Source of the DNA: DATDAH01 sp963823495
GTDB taxonomy: Bacteria; Actinomycetota; Acidimicrobiia; Acidimicrobiales; DATDAH01
Length of the DNA: 64,000 nt
Reading direction: 5' to 3'
NCBI GenBank assembly: GCA_963823495.1
Contig: CAWGLV010000001.1
Coordinates: forward strand, 3,286,001-3,350,000
Shown: positions 36,945 through 44,642 of the stretch, piece after piece
How positions within the stretch are numbered: position 1 is the first letter of the stretch
How the letters are laid out: every line of letters begins with the position of its first letter
Program-made: the position numbers and the translations under genes
The notes under the pieces: generated by a model
Databases searched by the model: none
Told to the model about the DNA's origin: nothing
The model's input: the letters and a program-made list of their open reading frames with translations, nothing else

Positions 36945-36997
36945 CGCCTTGGTCTAGCGGATCCGGCGCGACCGGGGCCGACGTCGGCCCTTCTCGG

Positions 36998-37010
36998 TGA
37001 ACAGTGTTAA
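36998..37010. promoter_or_regulatory. Palindromic operator candidate, site 2
   Basis: TGAACAGTGTTAA is the complement of TTAACACTGTTCA, a match to the 13-bp motif of sites 1, 3 and 4. It is 54 bp upstream of the SDR start and 49 bp upstream of the carotenoid oxygenase 2 start. Confidence 0.7.
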
Positions 37011-37059
37011 CTTGAGCCCGGCCACCCGGAGCCGTCCGGGCGATCGACAGGAGCAGACG

Positions 37060-38496
37060 ATGAACGCACCCTCCGTGCTGACCGGTCACGTGACCGACAC
37101 CGAGCACCAGCCCGACCTCGAGGGCAACATGTTCCCGGTCGGCACCGAGGTCGACGACCCGTCCCTCGCGGTCACCGGCCGGCTCCCCGAGGGGCTGCGG
37201 GGGTCGTTCATCCGCAACGGCCCGAACCCGCTCTTCACCCCGATCGGTCGCTACCACATGTTCGACGGCGACGGCATGCTCCACTCGGTCACCTTCGACG
37301 AAGGCCGGGTCGCCTACCGCAACCGGTGGATCCGGTCCCGGGGCCTCCAGGCCGAAGCCGCGCTCGGACGGGCCGTCTACCCCGGGCTCGGTGAGGTCAT
37401 GAACTTCCCGGACCCGTCGCTGGTCGGCGACGCCGGCCCGGTGAAGAACCCGGCCAACACCCACATCATCCGCCACGCCGGCCGCTACCTCGCCCTCTGG
37501 GAGGGCGGCCTGCCGACCGAGGTGACCCCGTCACTGGAGACCGTCGGCGAGTACGACTTCGACGGGAAGCTCACCGGGGCGATGACCGCCCATCCCCGCC
37601 TCGATCCCCGGACCGGCGAGATGTTCTTCTTCGCCTACTCGGTGTTCGAGCCCGTCATCCGCTACTACGTGGTCGACGCCGCGGGCGAGCTCGTCCACGA
37701 GGCCGCCCTCGACGTGGTCGCCCCGGTGATGATGCACGACTTCATCATCACCGAGCACCACGCGGTGTTCCTCGACTCGCCGATCGTGTTCGACGTCGCC
37801 AACCTCGGCAAGGGACCGATGGTGCAGTGGCGCCCGGAGAACGGCACCCGCATCGGCGTCCTGCCGCGGCGCGGCACCGCCGACGAGGTCCGCTGGTTCG
37901 AGGTCGATCCCGGCCACGTCCAGCACTTCTGGAACGGCTGGGTCGAGGACGACCGCATCGAGCTCACCGGCACCCGGTTCGCCCACCCCGACTTCGGCAT
38001 CGACGGCTCGGCCCCCATCGACGAACGGGCCGGCGACGACGACCCGCCCTACCCGGCCCGCTTCTGGGTCGATCTGGCCGCCGACACCGCCGGCTGGGAG
38101 CACACCGATGACCTCGGCGGCGACTTCTGTCGCTTCAACGACGACTTCGACGGCGTGCGCTCCCGCCACCACTACATGTCCGGGACCGTCGCCCCGGACC
38201 GTCGGCTGGGTGACTTCGACAGCATCGTGAAGTACGACGACGCCACCGGGGCCCGCCAGGTGTGGGACGCCGGGGCCCACGGCCACGTGGGCGAGAGCGT
38301 CTTCGCCGCCGATCCGCAGGGTTCGGCCGAGGACGACGGCTGGCTGCTCAACGCCGTCTACGACTCCTCCGCCGACCGCACCGACCTCTGTGTCCTCGAC
38401 GCCCGAGATGTGGCCGCCGGCCCCATCGCCCGGGTGCACCTCCGGCACCGGGTCCCCTTCGGGTTCCACGCCAACTGGTTCGCCGCCCCCGCCTGA
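37060..38496 (+). CDS. Carotenoid-oxygenase (CCD) family protein 2
   Basis: The 478-residue product is a standard-length family member. It starts with LPEGLRGSFIRNGPNPLF, the usual opening (L.G.f.RNGPNP), then GDGMLHSV. The four iron His are recognisable: H178 (MTAHPRLDP), H226 (VMMHDFII), H289 (HVQHFWNGW) and H470 (PFGFHANW). It is predicted to cleave an alkene bond of an apocarotenoid, lignostilbene or related compound with O2. The ATG at 37060 follows GGAG. It is convergent with the ACMSD-like amidohydrolase gene with a gap of 5 bp. Confidence 0.92.
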   Translation: MNAPSVLTGHVTDTEHQPDLEGNMFPVGTEVDDPSLAVTGRLPEGLRGSFIRNGPNPLFTPIGRYHMFDGDGMLHSVTFDEGRVAYRNRWIRSRGLQAEAALGRAVYPGLGEVMNFPDPSLVGDAGPVKNPANTHIIRHAGRYLALWEGGLPTEVTPSLETVGEYDFDGKLTGAMTAHPRLDPRTGEMFFFAYSVFEPVIRYYVVDAAGELVHEAALDVVAPVMMHDFIITEHHAVFLDSPIVFDVANLGKGPMVQWRPENGTRIGVLPRRGTADEVRWFEVDPGHVQHFWNGWVEDDRIELTGTRFAHPDFGIDGSAPIDERAGDDDPPYPARFWVDLAADTAGWEHTDDLGGDFCRFNDDFDGVRSRHHYMSGTVAPDRRLGDFDSIVKYDDATGARQVWDAGAHGHVGESVFAADPQGSAEDDGWLLNAVYDSSADRTDLCVLDARDVAAGPIARVHLRHRVPFGFHANWFAAPA

Positions 38497-38501
38497 TCCC
38501 T

Positions 38502-39524
38502 TCAGCCCGTCACCGAGCCGCCGGCGGCGCCCGGGCCGCCGAGGCGGAGGAGGCGCCGGGCGTTGCCGTCCATCGTGGCGGCCAGGGCGGCGTCGCCCCC
38601 GCTCGGGTCGGAGCCCTCGTCCCAGCCCGCCAGGTTGGTGCCGGCCACGAGGCGGTCCGGCCCGAAGGCGGACAGGAGGGCGGCCAGCGCCTCGGGCCCA
38701 CCCACGTGGGCGTCCCACCAGAGCCGCGCCAGCCGGGCCTCGACCTCCCCCTCCTGCCGCAGCCCTTCGTCGGCCCAGGCCCGGGTCCGGGCGGCGTGGG
38801 CCATCCGCTCCGCCAGCCAACTCGTGGCCCCGCCCCCGTGGGAGATGCACACGTCGAGGTCCGGATGGCGAAAGAGGACGCCGCCGAGCACGAGGGCGGC
38901 GACGGCCAGGGCCTCCTCGTAGGCGAACCCCAGCCACAGGTCGGCGTCGAAGCGGTCCAGTCGGTCGTCGCGTCGGGGCCCGTCGATCCCCGACGGGGCC
39001 GGGTGCACGAACAACGGCACGTCGAGGTCGACGCAGGTGCCGTAGACCACGTCGAGGGTCGGGTCGTCGAGGGGGCGCCCGGGGTCGGTGCCGACGTAGG
39101 CGCCGAGCAGGCCGAGGTCGGTGACGGCGCGGCGCAGTTCGCGGGCGGCCCGCTCGGGATCCTGCAGCGGCAGTTGCGCCAGGCCCCGCAACCGACCCGG
39201 TGCCCCGTCCACCAGCGCGGCCATCGCGTCGTTGTGGCGCGCGCAGAAGGCCACCGCCCGGTCCGGGGCGACGTGATGGAAGTAGGTGAGCGGGTTGGGT
39301 GAGAGCACCTGCAGTTCGATGCCGAGCGCGTCCATCCGGGCCAGACGGACCTCGACGTCCATGAACGCCGTCCCTCGGTAGTCGACGCCCTCGAGCACGT
39401 AGGACCCGACCCGGAAGCAGGGCGGGCGGCCGGTGGCCTCGTCACCTTCGTCGAGCTCGGGTCCGTCCGGGCCGGCCGCGCCGAGCGCGTCCTCGAGCAC
39501 CACGTGGGCGTGGAGGTCGATCAC
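38502..39524 (-). CDS. Amidohydrolase 2 / ACMSD-like decarboxylase-type protein
   Basis: The 340-residue product has the amidohydrolase-2 TIM barrel: IDLHAHVV at the N-terminus (HxH metal site), IELQVLSPNPLTYFH, RLRGLAQLPLQDPERAARELRRAV, VPLFVHPAPSG, VCISHGGGATSWLAERM and DRLVAGTNLAGWDEG. This group includes ACMSD and aromatic decarboxylases such as gamma-resorcylate and 5-carboxyvanillate decarboxylase, but also hydrolases. It is the last gene of a five-gene operon; the GTG start at 39524 overlaps the P450 stop by 4 bp, so it is translationally coupled. Confidence 0.87.
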   Translation of the reverse strand: MIDLHAHVVLEDALGAAGPDGPELDEGDEATGRPPCFRVGSYVLEGVDYRGTAFMDVEVRLARMDALGIELQVLSPNPLTYFHHVAPDRAVAFCARHNDAMAALVDGAPGRLRGLAQLPLQDPERAARELRRAVTDLGLLGAYVGTDPGRPLDDPTLDVVYGTCVDLDVPLFVHPAPSGIDGPRRDDRLDRFDADLWLGFAYEEALAVAALVLGGVLFRHPDLDVCISHGGGATSWLAERMAHAARTRAWADEGLRQEGEVEARLARLWWDAHVGGPEALAALLSAFGPDRLVAGTNLAGWDEGSDPSGGDAALAATMDGNARRLLRLGGPGAAGGSVTG

Positions 39525-40729
39525 GGGAAGCGAACGGGGTAGCGGCCCCAGTAGCCACGGGTGTTGTCCGGGTCGATCGTGGGCGCATCCGCCGGATCCG
39601 GGGTCGCGCCGGCGTCGAGCACGGCGCGGACGGCCACGGGCACGAGCCCGTACAGGTGGTCCTCGGTGACCTCGGCGCCCAAGGGATCGACGCCGGCGGC
39701 CAGGTCCTGGCCGATGCAGGCGTGCATGCCCAGGCCGAAGCTCAGGCCCCAGGGCGCCACACCGCCCGGCAGGGCGCGCCGCGGGTCGAAGTCGTCGGCA
39801 TCGGGGCCGAACACCGCAGGGTCCCGGTTCACCGCCATGAGGTCGATCACCAGGCGCGAACCCTTCGCCACGTGCACGCCGCCGGACAGGTCGATGTCGG
39901 ACAGGGCCCAGCGCATGGCGATGGGGCTGGACGGCTGCAGCCGAACGGTCTCGTGGACGCAGCGTTGCAGGAAGGCCAGGTCGGTCCGGGCCGCCTCGAG
40001 ATCGCCGGGCCGGTCGGCGCCCATGGCGAAGACGTTGTGCAGCGTGCGGACGAAGGCCGTGGCGCTGGTGTGGGCTCCGGCCAGCAGGAAGAAGGCGATC
40101 TCCCGGCGAACCACCTCCGGCGGCAGGTGGAGGTCGTCATCGTTGGCCAGGAGGGTGGTGAGGACGTCGCGGGGCAGGTCGGAGTCGTCCCGGTTCCCGG
40201 CCGCCACCGCGGCGAGCAGGTCCCGTCGCCGGGCGACCGACGGGGCCAGGAACTCGGCGTCGAAGGCCTCGAGGGCGGCGGCGACCTCGGCCCGCTTGGC
40301 CTCGCGATCCCCGGCGTAGTGAGCCAGGGTCGCGCCCTGGATGAACACCATCAGGTACCCGTAGAGATGGGCGGACTCTTCGGGGGTCGCGGCGGGCCGA
40401 TCGACCCCGGCGGTCACCGCCGCGAGGTTCATCATCATCTCGTGGCTCAGGCTGACCAGCTCGGCCCGGCCCCGCTCCACGTGGGGGGCCAGGGTGGCCT
40501 CGACCACCGGCGGGAAGAACTCCCGCTCGTAGCGGGTGTGGGTGTCCCGGCGGAACAGGCGGTTCTCGAGGCGCCGGCGGGCCCGGTGCTCGTCGCCGTG
40601 GAGGTTGACGAGGACGTCGGCCATGACCACGTCGCCCTCGTCATAGAGGGCCTGACGGAGGTCCTTCTGGCGGTAGGCCTCCCGGGCCAGCTCGTAGGTG
40701 GTGACGGTGACGGTCTCCGGGTCGGTCAT
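39521..40729 (-). CDS. Cytochrome P450
   Basis: The 402-residue product is a soluble bacterial P450. The I-helix reads FLLAGAHTSATAF (oxygen-binding AGxxT), the ExxR motif is E260-x-x-R263 in CVHETVRL, and the haem loop is FGLGMHACIGQ with Cys338. It should monooxygenate a catabolic intermediate, and it needs ferredoxin and reductase, which are not in the window. Its first seven codons (MTDPETV) are part of a 35-bp tandem repeat of the junction with the preceding gene, so the ATG at 40729 is the last of six near-identical starts. The stop overlaps the downstream amidohydrolase start. Confidence 0.93.
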   Translation of the reverse strand: MTDPETVTVTTYELAREAYRQKDLRQALYDEGDVVMADVLVNLHGDEHRARRRLENRLFRRDTHTRYEREFFPPVVEATLAPHVERGRAELVSLSHEMMMNLAAVTAGVDRPAATPEESAHLYGYLMVFIQGATLAHYAGDREAKRAEVAAALEAFDAEFLAPSVARRRDLLAAVAAGNRDDSDLPRDVLTTLLANDDDLHLPPEVVRREIAFFLLAGAHTSATAFVRTLHNVFAMGADRPGDLEAARTDLAFLQRCVHETVRLQPSSPIAMRWALSDIDLSGGVHVAKGSRLVIDLMAVNRDPAVFGPDADDFDPRRALPGGVAPWGLSFGLGMHACIGQDLAAGVDPLGAEVTEDHLYGLVPVAVRAVLDAGATPDPADAPTIDPDNTRGYWGRYPVRFP

Positions 40730-40925
40730 GACGGCTCCTCGGTGACGGTCTCCGGGTCGGTCATGACGGCTCCTCGGTGACGGTCTCCGGGTCGGTCATG
40801 ACGGCTCCTCGGCGCCGGTCTCCGGGTCGGTCATGACGGCTCCTCGGCGCCGGTCTCCGGGTCGGTCATGACGGCTCCTCGGCGCCGGTCTCCGGGTCGG
40901 TCATGACGGCTCCTCGGCGCCGGTC
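40706..40925 (-). repeat. 35-bp tandem repeat multiplying a stop/start junction (five micro-ORFs)
   Basis: Units begin at 40725, 40760, 40795, 40830, 40865 and 40900. Read on the minus strand, each has a GAGGAG ribosome-binding sequence and ATG, and each ATG overlaps the preceding stop as ATGA. This makes five 12-codon micro-ORFs (40866-40904, 40831-40869, 40796-40834, 40761-40799, 40726-40764) between the ThuA-like gene and the P450. Three encode MTDPETGAEEPS and two encode MTDPETVTEEPS; the second form also matches the P450 start and the first the end of the ThuA-like protein. Confidence 0.9.
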
Positions 40926-41608
40926 CGGACGGCCCATCGGCTCGCGCGTCGGAGGATCTCGGCGTGGGTCGGGTGGCTGAAGGACGACTCGTCGTGGCCC
41001 AGCAGGTCGGTCACGACCCGGCCGGCACCGACCTCTCGGGCCCAGAGCAGCGGGTGGTCCCGGCCGCCGTGCGCGGCGGTGAGCAACGGCGTGATGTCGG
41101 GCTCCTCGTCGAGGAACCCGTAGGCCTCGTCGGGGATGGCGAACGACCCGATACCGGCGGTGAGCGGATGACGGTCACCGGCGTCGGTGACGGTCACGTC
41201 GACCTCGCCCAGGGGCGGGTGCGACGACCGATCCCAGTCCCAGGCGGCGCCCACCAGATCGCGCCACGCCGGCTGGGTGTCGAAGCAGATCACCGCCGTG
41301 TGCAACGCGAGGAGGCCGCCGCCGCGACGGACGTGGCCGACGAGCACCTCGGCCTCCGCGACGTCGAGGGTGCAGGCCCACTCCTCCCTCAGGGCGGCGT
41401 AGCGGTCCGCCCCCATGCTCCACCGGAGGGCGTTCACGGTGACCAGGTCCCAGGTGCGTCCCGGGTCGGCGAGCCGCTCGATCGCCTCGTGGGGGTCGTC
41501 GACCACCGTCGAGTCGACGCCCTCCGAGGAGAGCAACCCCACCACCGCAGCCGACGTGACGGCGAAGGCGTGGGTCGGGCCACCGGACAGGATCAGGTTG
41601 GCGATCAC
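40901..41608 (-). CDS. ThuA-like (class I glutamine amidotransferase fold) protein
   Basis: The 235-residue product is a ThuA-domain protein: LILSGGPTHAFAVTSAAVVGLL, VTVNALRWSM, HVRRGGGLLALHTAVICFDTQPAWRDLVGAAWDW and PLLTAAHGGRDHPLLWAREVGAGRVVTDLLGHDESSF. ThuA proteins share the GATase fold but lack the standard Cys-His-Glu triad; ThuA takes part in trehalose-related ketosugar chemistry in rhizobia. Its job within a P450/amidohydrolase operon is unclear. The GTG at 41608 overlaps the SDR stop; its own stop overlaps the first micro-ORF of the 35-bp repeat. Confidence 0.85.
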   Translation of the reverse strand: MIANLILSGGPTHAFAVTSAAVVGLLSSEGVDSTVVDDPHEAIERLADPGRTWDLVTVNALRWSMGADRYAALREEWACTLDVAEAEVLVGHVRRGGGLLALHTAVICFDTQPAWRDLVGAAWDWDRSSHPPLGEVDVTVTDAGDRHPLTAGIGSFAIPDEAYGFLDEEPDITPLLTAAHGGRDHPLLWAREVGAGRVVTDLLGHDESSFSHPTHAEILRRASRWAVRTGAEEPS

Positions 41609-42414
41609 CCTGGGTCGGCGGCGGCGTCGGGGCCGACCGAGTCGACGGAGCGGGGCCGGGGCAGGGTGGCGATCACGCTGGCGCCGACCCCACCGTCGAC
41701 GACGATCTCGGTGCCGTTGACGTAGGCCGCGGCGTCGGAGAGGAGGAAGAGGGCCACCCCCGCCACGTCGTCACCGGTGCCCAAGCGGCCCAGGGGCACC
41801 CGCCCGGACCGGCGACGCCGGATGTCGGCGTCGGCATAGATGGGCTCGGACATCCCGGCGTCGATGAGGCCGGGGGCCACCGCGTTGCTGCGGATGCCGT
41901 GGGGCCCCCACTCGAGGGCCATCTGGGTGGTGAGGAGCGCGACCCCGGCCTTGGTGGCGCCGTAGGCCCCGGCGTTCGGGCCGGCGGCCACGCCGTTCAT
42001 CGAGGTCACGGTCACGATGGACCCGGGCGAGCGGGCCGCCAACATCCGGCGAGCCACCGCTCGGGCCGTGAGGAAGGTCCCGGTGAGGTTGACCTCCACC
42101 ACGGCGCGCCAGTCGTCCAGGGCGAGGTCGACCAGCGGCCCGAACCGGACGATGCCGGCGTTGGCCACCAGCCCGTCGGGCGCATGGCGGCCCGTGACCT
42201 CGGCGAAAGCGCCGAGGGCTGATTCGAGGGCCGCCTCGTCGGTGATGTCGGCGGTGAGGGGAACGACCGAGGGGCCGAGGTCCGCGGCCACCCGCGCGAC
42301 AGTCGACGCGTCCCGGTCGAGGGCGCCGACGGTCCAGCCGGCCTCGACCGCGGCCTGGGTGATCGAGGCACCGAGACCGCCTCCGGCTCCGCTGACGACC
42401 ACGGTCGGGGTCAC
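41605..42414 (-). CDS. SDR-family NAD(P)-dependent oxidoreductase
   Basis: The 269-residue product is a classical SDR: VVVSGAGGGLGASITQAAVEAGWTVGALDRD (GxxxGxG), GLVANAGIVRFGPL (NAG), VTVTSMNGVAAGPNAGAYGATKAGVALL with the Ser-Tyr-x-x-x-Lys triad and NAVAPGLIDAGMS. It should oxidise or reduce a hydroxyl/keto group of the catabolic intermediate. The start overlaps the amidohydrolase stop and the stop overlaps the ThuA-like start (GTGA), so it is in the middle of a coupled five-gene operon. Confidence 0.92.
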   Translation of the reverse strand: MTPTVVVSGAGGGLGASITQAAVEAGWTVGALDRDASTVARVAADLGPSVVPLTADITDEAALESALGAFAEVTGRHAPDGLVANAGIVRFGPLVDLALDDWRAVVEVNLTGTFLTARAVARRMLAARSPGSIVTVTSMNGVAAGPNAGAYGATKAGVALLTTQMALEWGPHGIRSNAVAPGLIDAGMSEPIYADADIRRRRSGRVPLGRLGTGDDVAGVALFLLSDAAAYVNGTEIVVDGGVGASVIATLPRPRSVDSVGPDAAADPG

Positions 42415-43757
42415 GGGTGGGCGAGGTCCCAGGTCAGTGGCCGCTCCGACCAGAGGCCGACCTTCTCGCCCGGCAGCGGGCGGCGCTCGGGCCAGGGACG
42501 GTCGAGGTCCACGGGGACACCCCGAGAGATGACGTGCCGGAGGTTGGCGCGATCGCCCAGCAGGCCGACGTCGGCGGCCGGGTCGCCGGCGACGACGATC
42601 AGGTCGGCGGCCGCCCCTTCGGCCACGACGCCGATCGTGCCCTCGTCCCAGCGCAGGGCGAAGGCGCCGTTGTGGGTCGCACAGGTGATGGCCTGGAGCG
42701 GCGTGAGGCCGACCTCGGTGACCAGGAGCTCGGCCTCGCGAGCGTGCCAGTGGCCATAGGGCGTGAGCGAGAACCCGCTCTCGGAGCCACAGAGCAGCCG
42801 GACCCCGGCGTCGTGGGCCCGGCGGAGCATGGCGGCGGTGGCGGCGATCTCCCCGCGGAACAGGTCGACCTGGGTGCTCATGGCCCCGACCTTGTCGCCG
42901 TGCCGGGCCAGGTTGTCGAGGAAGGTGAACGTGGGCGCCACCGCGGCGCCGGCCTCGACCACCGCCTCGAGCGCGGGATCGTCGAGGAAACTGGCGTGCA
43001 GGATCAGGTCGACACCGGCCTCGGCCGCGAGCCGCGTGGACTCGGCGCTACGGCAGTGGGCGACGGTGGGCGTCCCCAGGGAATGGGCCGTCTCGGTCAC
43101 CGCCCGCAGTTCGTCCGGAGACCACGCGGTGAGCTCACCCGAACGGTTCGGCAGCGAGCCCGTGACGTGGATCTTCACCCAGTCAGCCCCGTGCTTGATC
43201 TGTTGGCGGGTCGTGCGGACCATCTCGTCACGATCGCCCACCACGTGGGCGTAGCCGGCCCGGCCCGCGTCGGGGATCAGGCGCCCCGCCGTGCCGCCGA
43301 CGGTGGTGAGCAGCGCGTTCATGCCCGCCGACATCCGGGGCCCGGGCACGAGGCCGGCTTCGATCGCGTCGCGGAGCGCGGGACCGAGGTTCCAGAGGCA
43401 GTCGGCATCGAGGAAGCCGGTGACGCCGGCCAGCAGCAGCTTCTGCACGTTGAACGCCGCCACCAACGCGGCGGTGGACTGCTCGCGGTGGAAGAAGAGC
43501 TCGTCGTTGCCCGAGGGCTCCCCGAAGGTGATGTGGCAGTGGGCGTCGATCAGCCCGGGCATCACGGTGCACCCGGTGGCGTCGATCCGCTCGGCGGCGC
43601 CACCGTTCTCGGCCCCTTCCGCCGGCAGGGAGGCCGACGGACCGACCGCAAGGATCCGGTCGCCGTCGATCAGCACGTCGGTGTCGGGCATCGGCTCGGC
43701 ACCGGTGCCGGTGATCACCGAGCCACCAGCGAGGAGGATGCGCCCGGGGCTGCTCAC
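42411..43757 (-). CDS. Amidohydrolase family protein (metal-dependent, prolidase/imidazolonepropionase-like)
   Basis: The 448-residue product has the amidohydrolase-1 layout: a small beta-sandwich with ILLAGGSVITGTGAEPMPDTDVLIDGDRI, then the metal HxH in MPGLIDAHCHITFG, ADWVKIHVTGSL with the bridging Lys position, PTVAHCRS and DLILHASFLDD (metal His), and the closing GVVAEGAAADLIVVAGDPAADV. It hydrolyses an amide, ester or lactone bond. It is the first gene of the operon. The GTG at 43757 is directly next to operator site 3 (43758-43770), so the mRNA is probably leaderless. Confidence 0.9.
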   Translation of the reverse strand: MSSPGRILLAGGSVITGTGAEPMPDTDVLIDGDRILAVGPSASLPAEGAENGGAAERIDATGCTVMPGLIDAHCHITFGEPSGNDELFFHREQSTAALVAAFNVQKLLLAGVTGFLDADCLWNLGPALRDAIEAGLVPGPRMSAGMNALLTTVGGTAGRLIPDAGRAGYAHVVGDRDEMVRTTRQQIKHGADWVKIHVTGSLPNRSGELTAWSPDELRAVTETAHSLGTPTVAHCRSAESTRLAAEAGVDLILHASFLDDPALEAVVEAGAAVAPTFTFLDNLARHGDKVGAMSTQVDLFRGEIAATAAMLRRAHDAGVRLLCGSESGFSLTPYGHWHAREAELLVTEVGLTPLQAITCATHNGAFALRWDEGTIGVVAEGAAADLIVVAGDPAADVGLLGDRANLRHVISRGVPVDLDRPWPERRPLPGEKVGLWSERPLTWDLAHP

Positions 43758-43770
43758 TGAACGATGTTAA
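43758..43770. promoter_or_regulatory. Palindromic operator candidate, site 3
   Basis: TGAACGATGTTAA is the complement of TTAACATCGTTCA and abuts the GTG of the first amidohydrolase gene. It may overlap a -10 element (TAACAT) for a leaderless transcript, so repressor binding here would directly block transcription. Confidence 0.65.
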
Positions 43771-43874
43771 CCGGCGCCGTGGCCCGGGACCGGAGCGGGG
43801 TGGCAACCGGTACGCGGCCCGGCCGCCGCGGTCGCGACGACCGTCGAGATCCTGGACCGCGCCGCGGCCGCGGA

Positions 43875-44207
43875 TCAGCCCTGGGAGGCCTCCGTCGCGC
43901 CGGGGACGACGACCTCGACACCCTCGCGGTAGTAGGTGAACAGGCTCTCGAGCTCCTCGAGGAGGCCTTCGGAGGGCACACCCGAGCCGAGGTCCACGGT
44001 GATCACGTTGGAGTAGACGTGCACGCCCTCGACGCCGGGCTTGGCCAGCAGGCGGCGGGCGGCCTCGTCCGGCGGGCTGTCGCCGTCGATCTCCTCACCG
44101 GCGACATACCGGTGCGGGTCCATGCCCGTGATGGATCGGTTGATCTCGAAACGGACGACGTCAGGTCGTGATGTCGTCTTCTGCACGACGGTTACCGGTT
44201 GTCCCAT
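43875..44207 (-). CDS. Nfu N-terminal-domain-like small protein
   Basis: The 110-residue product resembles the N-terminal (non-iron-sulfur) domain of Nfu scaffolds: VVRFEINRSITGMDPHRYV, then PDEAARRLLAKPGVEGVHVYSNVITVDLG, which follows the pattern S.LA..LF...GV..V......ITV. It lacks the CxxC domain, so it may be a stand-alone helper of iron-sulfur cluster work or something else. The gene starts within the end of the upstream membrane-protein gene (47-bp out-of-frame overlap). Confidence 0.65.
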   Translation of the reverse strand: MGQPVTVVQKTTSRPDVVRFEINRSITGMDPHRYVAGEEIDGDSPPDEAARRLLAKPGVEGVHVYSNVITVDLGSGVPSEGLLEELESLFTYYREGVEVVVPGATEASQG

Positions 44208-44583
44208 GACGGAGCGGCATCGTAGTGCTGCGGAGCGTCACCGCCGCCAGTGCGATCGACACGACGCCCAGCACGACGTGGACGGCGACGAACGCGGCGT
44301 CGTGGTCGCCGAGTGAGATCTGGACGCCGCGCACCAGCCAGATGCCGATGGTCCACCAGCAGGCGACCTCGACCAGCAGCGCCTCGACACGGCTCAGGAC
44401 GCGGTCCCGGGCCCGCCAGGCGACGGCCAACAGGGCGACGCCGGCCCCGGTGAAGGACACGGCCAGAGCCAGGCGCGCCGCCCGGCCCGCGGCGGTGAGA
44501 TCGTCCTGGGCCAGGACGTTGTCGATGCGCGTGGCCCACACGAACAGGGTCCAGATCCCGAGGGCCGCCAACCACCTGCGCAT
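44161..44583 (-). CDS. Small four-helix membrane protein
   Basis: The 140-residue product has four hydrophobic segments (WLAALGIWTLFVWATRIDN, ALAVSFTGAGVALLAVAW, LLVEVACWWTIGIWLVRG and AVHVVLGVVSIALAAVTL) and a charged C-terminal tail. I recognise no family. The tail-coding part overlaps the start of the Nfu-like gene by 47 bp in another frame, so the tail may be an extension of low constraint. It is divergent from the acyl-CoA dehydrogenase gene. Confidence 0.65.
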   Translation of the reverse strand: MRRWLAALGIWTLFVWATRIDNVLAQDDLTAAGRAARLALAVSFTGAGVALLAVAWRARDRVLSRVEALLVEVACWWTIGIWLVRGVQISLGDHDAAFVAVHVVLGVVSIALAAVTLRSTTMPLRHGTTGNRRAEDDITT

Positions 44584-44608
44584 GGCCCGAACCTACCGGG
44601 ACGACTAG

Positions 44609-44626
44609 CTTGACCGACCAGTCAAG
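44609..44626. promoter_or_regulatory. Palindrome upstream of acyl-CoA dehydrogenase gene
   Basis: CTTGACCGACCAGTCAAG has perfect 6-bp arms around 6 bp and lies 16 bp before the ATG of the acyl-CoA dehydrogenase. It is TetR-operator-like but unrelated to the TTAAC-N3-GTTCA motif of the oxygenase genes. Confidence 0.6.
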
Positions 44627-44642
44627 TTACGGGAGCACACCT

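Noticed and set aside
40706..40925. CRISPR-like direct repeats
   Set aside because: The units are contiguous with no spacers and contain gene ends, so this is a tandem duplication.
43758..43770. The site being only a -10 promoter element
   Set aside because: TAACAT could be a -10 element here, but the same 13-bp pattern with both half-sites at three other promoters, at varied distance from the starts, argues for an operator; both may be true.
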